Source of the DNA: Cellvibrionales bacterium UBA2034
Lineage (GTDB): Bacteria; Pseudomonadota; Gammaproteobacteria; Pseudomonadales; UBA7239
NCBI GenBank assembly: GCA_002333095.1
Contig: DDBK01000047.1
Coordinates: forward strand, 302 to 7,404
Length of the DNA: 7,103 nucleotides
Direction of reading: 5' to 3'
Within the stretch, counting starts at the first letter, position 1; each line of letters starts with the position of its first letter. The position numbers and the translations under genes are program-made. Positions 1 to 5,484 of this stretch are shown here, piece by piece. The notes beneath the pieces are model-generated. The model was not told where the DNA came from and did no database searches. It saw only the letters and a list, made by a program, of their open reading frames with translations.

Positions 1-543
1 TCGATGATGGCCTGCAGTTACAGCACGCTGGCGATGGGGTACTACAACGAAGAACGCGGCACAAATATTCTGGATTCCGGCGCACCATTTTATGACTCTT
101 ACGAATGTGCTGATGGCGAATACATGGCCGTGGGCGCAATAGAACCGCAGTTTTACGCTGCGTTGCTTGCAGGGCTTGAACTGGACCCATCCACTCTGCC
201 CGCACAAATGGATATGCCGCAGTGGCCTGCGCTGAAAGCGCTATTCACCACAACATTCAAACAAAAAAATCGCGATGAGTGGGCTGCTATTTTTGAGCAT
301 CGCGACGCCTGTGTCACACCCATCCTGAAAATGTCGGAGGTAATTAACCACCCGCATATACAGGCCCGGCATACGCTGGTAAGCATAGATGGCAAAGTGC
401 AACCGGCACCATCACCCCGTTTCAGTCGCACACCTGGAGCTATTTCAGGACCAGCAGCGGAAATTGGTGCGAACACTGACGAGATACTGGCTTCACTCGG
501 GCTTGATGCTGCATCACTACGCGCCAGCGGTGCTGTGAGCTGA
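1..543 (+). CDS. alpha-methylacyl-CoA racemase, CaiB/BaiF (family III CoA-transferase) fold, C-terminal part
   Basis: This is the last 180 codons of a gene that starts before the window; the frame is open from base 1 and ends at TGA 541-543. The protein resembles the C-terminal half of alpha-methylacyl-CoA racemase (AMACR/MCR). It has the stretch GAPFYDSYECADGEYMAVGA followed by IEPQFY, and later DACVTP, all close to the same segments recalled from human AMACR and mycobacterial MCR. The Glu of GAIEP is probably the family's active-site glutamate; the catalytic His and Asp of the N-terminal half lie outside the window. The family interconverts 2R and 2S 2-methylacyl-CoA esters so that only the S form enters beta-oxidation. 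The full protein is usually about 360-390 residues, so roughly half is missing. A related CaiB-type CoA transferase is possible, but the similarity to AMACR is specific. The next gene begins 26 bases after the stop, consistent with one operon for branched acyl-CoA breakdown. Confidence 0.9.
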   Translation, partial: SMMACSYSTLAMGYYNEERGTNILDSGAPFYDSYECADGEYMAVGAIEPQFYAALLAGLELDPSTLPAQMDMPQWPALKALFTTTFKQKNRDEWAAIFEHRDACVTPILKMSEVINHPHIQARHTLVSIDGKVQPAPSPRFSRTPGAISGPAAEIGANTDEILASLGLDAASLRASGAVS

Positions 544-557
544 CCTTGCACAGGAAT

Positions 558-562
558 GAGGA
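558..562 (+). promoter_or_regulatory. Shine-Dalgarno site fixing the PhyH start at 570
   Basis: GAGGA lies 7 bases before the ATG at 570. The frame can be extended upstream to a TTG at 546, but that codon begins 2 bases after the preceding stop and has no purine-rich site at a suitable distance. The ATG at 570 is therefore preferred. Confidence 0.7.
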
Positions 563-569
563 TCATGAC

Positions 570-1287
570 ATGAAAGAAAGGGCATATATCAATCCGGATG
601 GCAGTGTTAAAGCTGAAATTATTGCCGAACAACAGGCGTCACTGGCTATGTCAGCACAAAGACACAATGTCGATCCAAAACTGGTCGATGCACTGATGGA
701 AGAAGTGAATAAACACGGCTATGTGATTATTCCGAATCTTGTTTCTCGCGAACTGATGAACAACATCAAAGCCGAAATCACTCCCCTGCTCACGCATGAT
801 GGCCGAAATGAATTTGAAGGCCATAAAACGCGACGCATCTATTCAGTCATTGAAAAAACCCTGGCACTGCTCGACAGGGTGTTGCTGCCAAACTATCTAT
901 TGTCGCAATTACAAGCGATTAACATCCTGCCCGGCGAAACCTCTCAACCACTGCATTGTGATGACGGCTTTTATCCTATCCCTCGCCCACGCAAACCATT
1001 TAGTGCTGCAACGATCTGGGCGATTGATGATTTCACCGCTGACAACGGCGCAACCGTCGCTATTCCTGACAGCCACTTATGGGGCGACGAACACCCCGGC
1101 GATGGCAGCTACTGCACAGTATTGCGAGCCATGGGCACGCCAACAAGAAAACTATAGCCTGGCTATTTCGAGAGAACGAGCCAAGCTTTGCAGTGAAAAG
1201 ATTCAAAAGATGCTGGGCTATAGCATGTTCTTTCCGTTTATCGGTTTCGTGAACGGACGAGATCCCATTCGCCTGTTAAAAGACTGA
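570..1287 (+). pseudogene. phytanoyl-CoA dioxygenase (PhyH) family gene, broken by internal deletion and frame change
   Basis: From ATG 570 the frame encodes a PhyH-type Fe(II)/2-oxoglutarate dioxygenase N-terminal region: KHGYVIIPNLVS near residues 48-59, a GETSQPLHCDDGFYPIP segment with the iron-binding HxD motif at H129/D131 (bases 954-962), and GATVAIPDSHLWGDEHPGD near 160-178. It then runs into unrelated residues and stops at TAG 1155-1157. The family-like C-terminal part continues in the next frame from about 1105, with QYCEPWARQQENY and then GYSMFFPFIGFVNGRDPIRLL, to TGA 1285-1287. Between the two parts the family normally has about 35-45 residues holding the LWHGGGANRS-like stretch with the distal iron-binding His and the 2-oxoglutarate-binding Arg. 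That block is absent, so a slip of 1-2 bases cannot explain the break; the missing length must be 2 modulo 3. As written the product cannot form a complete iron site. Family members hydroxylate CoA esters such as phytanoyl-CoA or other small lipophilic substrates; the substrate here is unknown. The lesion may be a real deletion or an assembly error. Confidence 0.85.
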
Positions 1288-1308
1288 AAAATTTACACGG
1301 AGAAGACC

Positions 1309-2250
1309 ATGGCCAATCTACAAAAATATGCAGTGCATCCAGACTACGCCAAGATGCCTTCGATGCCGTTTCCATTTAACGGCATCGTAGTCGGGCTGCT
1401 TAACCGTTGGGTAGAGTTTGATGCCCAAAGACAAATGAAAAAAGTGAATGCGCGTATCGCCAAGCACTGGGTGCCTTCTGCAGATCGCCAGTATTTTCCC
1501 GTTTATGAATTCCGTCCGCGCAACGCAAAGCCTGACGAAAAACTGCCCGCTGTTGTCTATTACCATGGCGGCGCTTTTGTACTAACCTACGCATCTTCCC
1601 ATGTGGTGAACGTGACTGAATATGCCAATCGACTGAATTGTGCTGTATTTGTGGTGGATTACCGTCTGGCGCCGAAGCACATTTTCCCGAAAGGGTTTGA
1701 GGATTGTTATGCCGCGATGGAATGGGTGCATGACCAGGCAGCCTGGTTACACGTAGACCCTGAACGCGTTGCCGTGATGGGCGACAGTGCTGGCGGTTGC
1801 TTCTCTGCTGGCGTTGCGCAAAAAGCCTTTGATGAAAACCGCATAAAGTTGCGCGGCCAGTGTCTGGTTTACCCTGCTCTGGACAATAGCTGCTCTACGT
1901 TTTCTGCCACCAACTTTTCTGATGCACCGATTTTTAACGGTGTCGCTAATAAGAAAATGTGGGAAGTGTATTTGCCAGGCTATTCAGCCAGCAATGCACC
2001 GCCATACGCTGCGCCGGCAAACAGGAAAGATCTCGCTGGCCTTGCACCTGCATATGTAGAAACAGCAGAGTTTGACCCACTGCGAGATGAAGGTGCTGAT
2101 TACGCAAGGCGCCTGCAGGAAGCTGGCGTGGCCGTCACAGAACATCACCCGAAAGGCACGATACATGGTTACGACATGATCAAGCCGAATGCGCTTGCCA
2201 GGGAAGCCATTGAGAAACGCTGTGAATTCCTGAAAAAAATACTGGAGTAG
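1309..2250 (+). CDS. alpha/beta hydrolase, hormone-sensitive lipase (HSL, esterase family IV) type
   Basis: This is an intact 313-residue carboxylesterase-like protein. The oxyanion-hole motif HGG is at residues 86-88 (YYHGGAF). The nucleophile elbow GDSAGG places the catalytic Ser at 160, the acid is most likely Asp256 in EFDPLRDEG, and the base His286 in IHGYDM. The DYRLAP segment near 117-122 is typical of the HSL group. The length is normal for the family. No signal peptide is visible, so it should be cytoplasmic. The start ATG 1309 has GGAG at 1299-1302, 6 bases upstream. The gene sits 21 bases after the broken PhyH gene and 4 bases before the thiolase-like gene. In context it probably hydrolyses an ester or lactone of the operon's substrate, but HSL esterases are broad and no substrate can be assigned. 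Confidence 0.92.
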   Translation: MANLQKYAVHPDYAKMPSMPFPFNGIVVGLLNRWVEFDAQRQMKKVNARIAKHWVPSADRQYFPVYEFRPRNAKPDEKLPAVVYYHGGAFVLTYASSHVVNVTEYANRLNCAVFVVDYRLAPKHIFPKGFEDCYAAMEWVHDQAAWLHVDPERVAVMGDSAGGCFSAGVAQKAFDENRIKLRGQCLVYPALDNSCSTFSATNFSDAPIFNGVANKKMWEVYLPGYSASNAPPYAAPANRKDLAGLAPAYVETAEFDPLRDEGADYARRLQEAGVAVTEHHPKGTIHGYDMIKPNALAREAIEKRCEFLKKILE

Positions 2251-2254
2251 CCCT

Positions 2255-3499
2255 ATGAGTAGAAAAGCACACATCGTCGGTGTTGGCGAAAGCCAGTACA
2301 CCAAATGGGGTAAGATCGGTGACATTACCGAACACGCGCTTGCGCTACAAACCATCATCACCGCCATTACCGATGCCGGATTAAAAGTCAGCGACATCGA
2401 TGGCCTTGCGTCTTTCGCCGAAGATCGAAATGAAGGTATTTTTATAGCTGCTGAACTCGGCATTCCGGAACTGCGTTATTCCAACATGGTGTGGATGCCG
2501 GGCGGCGGTGGCGGTTGTGCTGCTGTATCCAATGCAACCATGGCGGTAGAAACCGGTCAGGCCGAGGTTGTGGTCGTGTATCGCTCCTTGTGTCAGGGTC
2601 AATACATGCGTTTTGGTCACGCCGCAGAACTGATGGTGAATAGCGCAGCCAATGCTGCTGAACCACCACCTGTTACTTTCTCGCAAGCCAACACGATGAT
2701 GCTGGCCGCTATGGGGCAAGTGATGCCCTTTGGCATGTTAACAGGCGCTGCTGCGTTTGCTCTGCCCTTCCGTCGCCACATGCACAAGTACGGCAGTACC
2801 AGCGAACATCTTGGCAAAATCGCCGTAGCATTTCGCGAACATGCCAATCGCAATCCGCGCGCGGTAATGCAAGACAAGACTCTGACGCTGGAACAACACC
2901 AGACCAGCCGCATGATCGCCGATCCTTTCCGCCTGTTTGATTGCTGCATGGAAAACGACGGCGCCTGTGCTGTCGTGATCACCACTGCAGAACGCGCGAA
3001 AGATCTCTCACGCGCTCGTAACAGAAAGATGGTCGAGATTGTTGCCAGCGTGCAAGGCGCCCCGAAAGGCTACTCTTTCGGTTCATTTACAAACGCAAAT
3101 ATTGACGACGATATTTATGCCACCGGCGGCAACACCCAGATGGCTGATCGCCTGTGGAAAAAAGCCGACATGAAACCTTCCGATATCGATGTCGCACAAA
3201 TTTATGATCACTTCACCGGTTCTGTTTTGATGCAACTGGAAGATTTCGGATTCTGCAAACGTGGCGAAGGTGGTGATTTTATTGACAGCGGCGCACTCAG
3301 CGCGAATGGCGGATCTCTGCCTACCAATACATCCGGCGGTAGCTTGTCTGAAGCGTATATGCATGGTCTGAATCACGTACTGGAAGGTGCACGCTCGCTG
3401 TGGGGTGAATCCTGCAACCCGGTCAAAGATGCCAAGGCATGTCTCGTCACGAGCGCGGCTGGCGTACCGTCCTCAGCACTGTTGCTGCGCGCACACTGA
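2255..3499 (+). CDS. thiolase-fold lipid-transfer-like protein (SCP-x/Ltp2 type), probable acyl-CoA aldolase or thiolase
   Basis: This 414-residue protein has the thiolase superfamily layout: an N-terminal AHIVGVGESQYTKWG, a glycine-rich GGGGGCAAV at 83-91, the SG-like ETGQAEVVVVYRS at 99-111, IYDHFTGSVLMQLEDFGFC at 316-334, NGGSLPTNTSGGSLSEAYMHG at 351-371 and a CLVTSAAGVPSSALLL end. Counting back from the conserved Gly101, the position of the thiolase nucleophilic Cys is Gly84; Cys88 lies four residues further on. This loss is expected in Ltp2-type proteins, which act as retro-aldolases on beta-hydroxyacyl-CoA together with a DUF35 partner. Tyr317 and Tyr368 are candidates for the tyrosines used by Ltp2 aldolases, though I placed them without an alignment. 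The start ATG 2255 has GGAG at 2244-2247, inside the end of the esterase gene. A DUF35 gene follows after 16 bases, as expected for a partner. A non-catalytic lipid carrier or a thiolase with another nucleophile remains possible. Confidence 0.88.
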   Translation: MSRKAHIVGVGESQYTKWGKIGDITEHALALQTIITAITDAGLKVSDIDGLASFAEDRNEGIFIAAELGIPELRYSNMVWMPGGGGGCAAVSNATMAVETGQAEVVVVYRSLCQGQYMRFGHAAELMVNSAANAAEPPPVTFSQANTMMLAAMGQVMPFGMLTGAAAFALPFRRHMHKYGSTSEHLGKIAVAFREHANRNPRAVMQDKTLTLEQHQTSRMIADPFRLFDCCMENDGACAVVITTAERAKDLSRARNRKMVEIVASVQGAPKGYSFGSFTNANIDDDIYATGGNTQMADRLWKKADMKPSDIDVAQIYDHFTGSVLMQLEDFGFCKRGEGGDFIDSGALSANGGSLPTNTSGGSLSEAYMHGLNHVLEGARSLWGESCNPVKDAKACLVTSAAGVPSSALLLRAH

Positions 3500-3501
3500 A
3501 C

Positions 3502-3506
3502 AGGAG
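3502..3506 (+). promoter_or_regulatory. Shine-Dalgarno site fixing the DUF35 start at 3516
   Basis: AGGAG lies 9 bases before ATG 3516. The reading frame is open upstream well into the thiolase-like gene (to 3387), but those codons overlap a well-supported gene and precede this site. The start is therefore set at 3516. Confidence 0.75.
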
Positions 3507-3515
3507 AAACCGACC

Positions 3516-3959
3516 ATGACAGCATCCACAACCCGCTGGTTTCCCAATTCCATGCCTGCTCCGATCGTTGATCATCACACCCTGCCCTGGTGGCAGGCCT
3601 GTGCTGAACACAAACTCACTGCGCAGCGCTGTACTCACTGCAACCACGCACAAATACCACCAGCACCGATTTGCAGCGAGTGTCATGGCAACAGTTTTGA
3701 GATGACGGAACTCAGCGGCAAAGGCACGCTGTATACCTACACTGCAGTCTATCAACCCATCGCGATGGAACAAACGTTGCCATTCTTTATCGCCATCGTT
3801 GAACTCGACGTTAGCGGAACATCCTGCGCCAACAGTGTGCGCCTGATGACCAACATGGTGGATTGCGAAGAAAGTGAATTGCAGATCGGCAAACCGGTTC
3901 AGGTAGCATGGGAGAGCATGAGCCAGTATGTATCCATTCCACGCTTCAGATTTTGTTAA
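3516..3959 (+). CDS. DUF35 zinc-ribbon/OB-fold protein, partner of the thiolase-fold protein
   Basis: This 147-residue protein has the two-part DUF35 layout. An N-terminal helix region with WWQACAEHKL leads into a rubredoxin-like zinc ribbon with Cys39/Cys42 and Cys53/Cys56 (RCTHCNHAQIPPAPICSEC). A C-terminal OB-fold begins around 65, with SGKGTLYTYTAVYQP and FFIAIVELD. Length and motifs are normal. DUF35 proteins are accessory subunits of thiolase-superfamily enzymes; in Ltp2-ChsH2 the DUF35 domain is required for aldolase assembly. The position directly after the thiolase-fold gene supports that role. In the actinobacterial system the domain is fused to the C-terminus of the MaoC-like ChsH2; here it is free-standing and the MaoC-like gene begins 11 bases after its stop. 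The old family name suggests nucleic acid or ACP binding, but nothing in this context favours that. Confidence 0.9.
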   Translation: MTASTTRWFPNSMPAPIVDHHTLPWWQACAEHKLTAQRCTHCNHAQIPPAPICSECHGNSFEMTELSGKGTLYTYTAVYQPIAMEQTLPFFIAIVELDVSGTSCANSVRLMTNMVDCEESELQIGKPVQVAWESMSQYVSIPRFRFC

Positions 3960-3970
3960 GAGTAACGACA

Positions 3971-4555
3971 ATGCCAAACGTGATTGATATCGAACTGTTC
4001 AAAGCAGACCAACAGGCACTGGATGATTTCCTGCAAAGCTGGATTGGCCACAAAATGAACATGGGAGGCACCCAGATTGCCCCTGACCCGGTCAACATGC
4101 CAATGATCCGCCACTGGATAGATGCTTTTGCCGACCGCAACCCAGTGTATGAAGATGCAGGATTTGCCGAAAAGACACGTTTCCGCGGCCGCATTGCACC
4201 ACCCGCCATGATGCAGGCCTGGATCATGCCGCGCCCCATCCTTGAAGGCATTGGTGAGCGCGGTGGTTCAGGCCAGCCGCTGAATCCGGACATGCCGCTG
4301 GGTGTGCTGGATCGCGTCGGTTTCACGGGTATCCTTGCCACCAATTCTGAACTGGAGTTCGACCGTCCGTTGCGTGAAGGCGATTTACTGCACACAGATA
4401 TCTTTCTGGAATCCGTTTCACCGCGCAAAAAAACCGGGCTGGGACAGGGCTATTTTGTCACCTGGATCACCGAATTTATGGATCAGGATAATCAAGCTGT
4501 GGGGCGACAATCCTTCCGGGTACTGAAATTTGACCCATCCACCATCGGCCAATAA
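3971..4555 (+). CDS. MaoC-like/FAS1-like hot-dog protein lacking the usual catalytic His (ChsH2-like hydratase subunit)
   Basis: This 194-residue protein resembles the N-terminal MaoC_dehydrat_N / FAS1-like dehydratase group. The segment AFADRNPVYEDAGFAEKTRF at 52-71 corresponds to the hydratase-2 motif D-x-N-P-x-H, but Tyr60 stands where His is expected; Asp55, Asn57 and Pro58 are kept. IAPPAMMQAW at 75-84 and LEFDRPLREGD at 128-138 are also typical of the family. In two-subunit hydratases such as ChsH1-ChsH2, one subunit supplies the catalytic Asp/His and the other has lost them, so this protein is likely the binding or structural subunit. The following gene, 16 bases on, keeps both residues and is the natural partner. 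The start ATG 3971 is preceded by AAGAG at 3958-3962; the frame extends to 3908, but that would overlap the DUF35 gene. Unlike ChsH2 it carries no C-terminal DUF35. Confidence 0.82.
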   Translation: MPNVIDIELFKADQQALDDFLQSWIGHKMNMGGTQIAPDPVNMPMIRHWIDAFADRNPVYEDAGFAEKTRFRGRIAPPAMMQAWIMPRPILEGIGERGGSGQPLNPDMPLGVLDRVGFTGILATNSELEFDRPLREGDLLHTDIFLESVSPRKKTGLGQGYFVTWITEFMDQDNQAVGRQSFRVLKFDPSTIGQ

Positions 4556-4559
4556 TTGC

Positions 4560-4563
4560 AGGA
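4560..4563 (+). promoter_or_regulatory. Shine-Dalgarno site fixing the start at 4572
   Basis: AGGA lies 8 bases before ATG 4572. An in-frame TTG at 4530 would overlap the previous gene and lacks a convincing site. The protein homology to MaoC proteins also fits a start at 4572. Confidence 0.6.
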
Positions 4564-4571
4564 ACCAGACA

Positions 4572-5018
4572 ATGATCAATAATTTTGCCGACTTAAGCCG
4601 CCAGTCACTGAACCCCGCTGGTATCGCCGTGGGCGATACCGTCACACCGATGGATATCAAACTGACACACACCATCATCACCGCCACAGCACTTGCCTCT
4701 ATGGATTTCATGCCCGTACATCACGACAAGGATTACGCACTGGCGCAATTTGCACCGGATATTTTCCTGAATATCCTTTCTTCCAACGGTTTTGTGTCAA
4801 AGTTTTTGACCGATTGGGCCGGCCCGAATGCATGGGTAAAAAAAATCAACATCAAGCTTGGCGTACCCGCTGTACCGCATCAGGTGTTGAAATTTACCGG
4901 CGAAGTACTGAGTAAAAATACCGTCGATAACGAATGTCACATCGAAGTATCGGTGCAAGCCGCCAATGATTCCGGCAATCATGCCATAGGCACCGCTCTT
5001 ATCACACTGCCATTATAA
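4572..5018 (+). CDS. MaoC-like enoyl-CoA hydratase/dehydratase, single hot-dog (ChsH1-like)
   Basis: This 148-residue protein is a single hot-dog domain of the MaoC family. It begins with a strand segment around VGDTVTPMDIKLT (20-32), followed by the hydratase-2 signature at 44-55, MDFMPVHHDKDY. There Asp45 and His50 are the expected catalytic pair and Asp52 follows; the usual Asn is Met47. The C-terminal strands (KFTGEVLSKN, HIEVSVQAAND, HAIGTALITLPL) are typical. It probably hydrates a trans-2-enoyl-CoA to a 3-hydroxyacyl-CoA, most likely as a complex with the preceding His-less hot-dog protein, by analogy with ChsH1-ChsH2. A short perfect inverted repeat lies within its first codons (4620-4640). 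The next gene starts 13 bases after its stop. Confidence 0.87.
   Translation: MINNFADLSRQSLNPAGIAVGDTVTPMDIKLTHTIITATALASMDFMPVHHDKDYALAQFAPDIFLNILSSNGFVSKFLTDWAGPNAWVKKINIKLGVPAVPHQVLKFTGEVLSKNTVDNECHIEVSVQAANDSGNHAIGTALITLPL
4620..4640 (+). repeat. perfect 9-bp inverted repeat with 3-base loop, inside a coding region
   Basis: GGTATCGCC at 4620-4628 and GGCGATACC at 4632-4640 are exact reverse complements separated by GTG. In mRNA this forms a strong hairpin covering codons 17-23 of the second MaoC gene, with one further U-G pair possible at the base (4619/4641). It is not followed by a T-run, so it is not a typical intrinsic terminator. It encodes GIAVGDT, part of a normal MaoC segment, so it may be fortuitous. 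Confidence 0.6.
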
Positions 5019-5031
5019 GGTCACTTTTTAT

Positions 5032-5484
5032 ATGCTTTACTTTGAAGACATCCATCTCAACCAGCCACGCCATTCTGATGAAACCTATACCGTGACTGCT
5101 GACGATATCAAGCAGTTTGCAGCACAATGGGATCCGATGCCATTTCATCTTGACGAGGAAATAGCCAAGTTCTCCCCAATCGGAAAGTTGTTTGCTTCCG
5201 GAATTCATAGTGTTGCTATTGGTATTCGCTTATCACATACCATGATGGAAAAAGACCTGGCTGTGATTGCAGGACTGGGCTGGACCGATGTGCGCTTTCC
5301 CGTGCCGGTCTGTACTGGTGATATCTTACGCATGAAATCAGAAATTATTGACAAGCGCATCTCGCAGTCAAAACCGGATCGCGGCATTATCATCTCGCTC
5401 AACCAACTCATTAACCAACATGATCAAGTGGTGACGGAATACAAGATTTCCACCCTGATGATGAGACGACCGGAGACAATCTGA
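5032..5484 (+). CDS. MaoC-like enoyl-CoA hydratase/dehydratase, second catalytic copy
   Basis: This 150-residue protein is a classical single-domain MaoC hot-dog protein. The motif QWDPMPFHLDEE at 32-43 gives Asp34, Pro37, His39 and Asp41, matching the D-x-N-P-x-H-x-D hydratase-2 signature with Met36 in place of Asn. It is followed by GKLFASGIHS at 51-60, the usual substrate-tunnel helix segment, and VPVCTGDILRMKSEI, the common V-x-x-GD-x-L strand. It differs clearly in sequence from the MaoC gene just before it, so it is not a recent duplicate. It may hydrate a different chain-length intermediate or dehydrate in another step. The ribosome site is weak (AAGG 5017-5020, 11 bases from ATG 5032), and the spacer is T-rich. 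Its stop TGA 5482-5484 shares a base with the next start, suggesting translational coupling. Confidence 0.88.
   Translation: MLYFEDIHLNQPRHSDETYTVTADDIKQFAAQWDPMPFHLDEEIAKFSPIGKLFASGIHSVAIGIRLSHTMMEKDLAVIAGLGWTDVRFPVPVCTGDILRMKSEIIDKRISQSKPDRGIIISLNQLINQHDQVVTEYKISTLMMRRPETI

Noticed and set aside
546..569. TTG at 546 as the start of the PhyH gene
   Set aside because: The ATG at 570 has a well-placed GAGGA and gives a more usual N-terminus; the TTG has no ribosome site.
796..1287. Open frame in the +1 register overlapping the PhyH gene, possible separate gene
   Set aside because: Its first part is an out-of-frame reading of good PhyH coding sequence; only the end from about 1105 has family-like sequence. 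It is the displaced C-terminal part of the broken PhyH gene, not a gene of its own.
1984..2463. Minus-strand open frame of 159 codons
   Set aside because: It lies across two well-supported + strand genes, has no recognisable domain, and has the composition of an antisense shadow.
3447..3977. Minus-strand open frame of 176 codons opposite DUF35
   Set aside because: The + strand protein has a complete zinc ribbon and OB-fold pattern and correct operon spacing; the antisense reading has no domain.
2351..4686. Identical 16-base string ACCATCATCACCGCCA in the thiolase-like gene (2351-2366) and the second MaoC gene (4671-4686)
   Set aside because: Both copies encode ordinary Thr-Ile-Ile-Thr-Ala stretches in unrelated proteins; there is no extended similarity, so it is most likely chance.
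5019..5031. T-rich spacer before the third MaoC gene as a possible terminator
   Set aside because: There is no GC-rich hairpin directly before the T-run, and the following gene is close and in the same operon direction.
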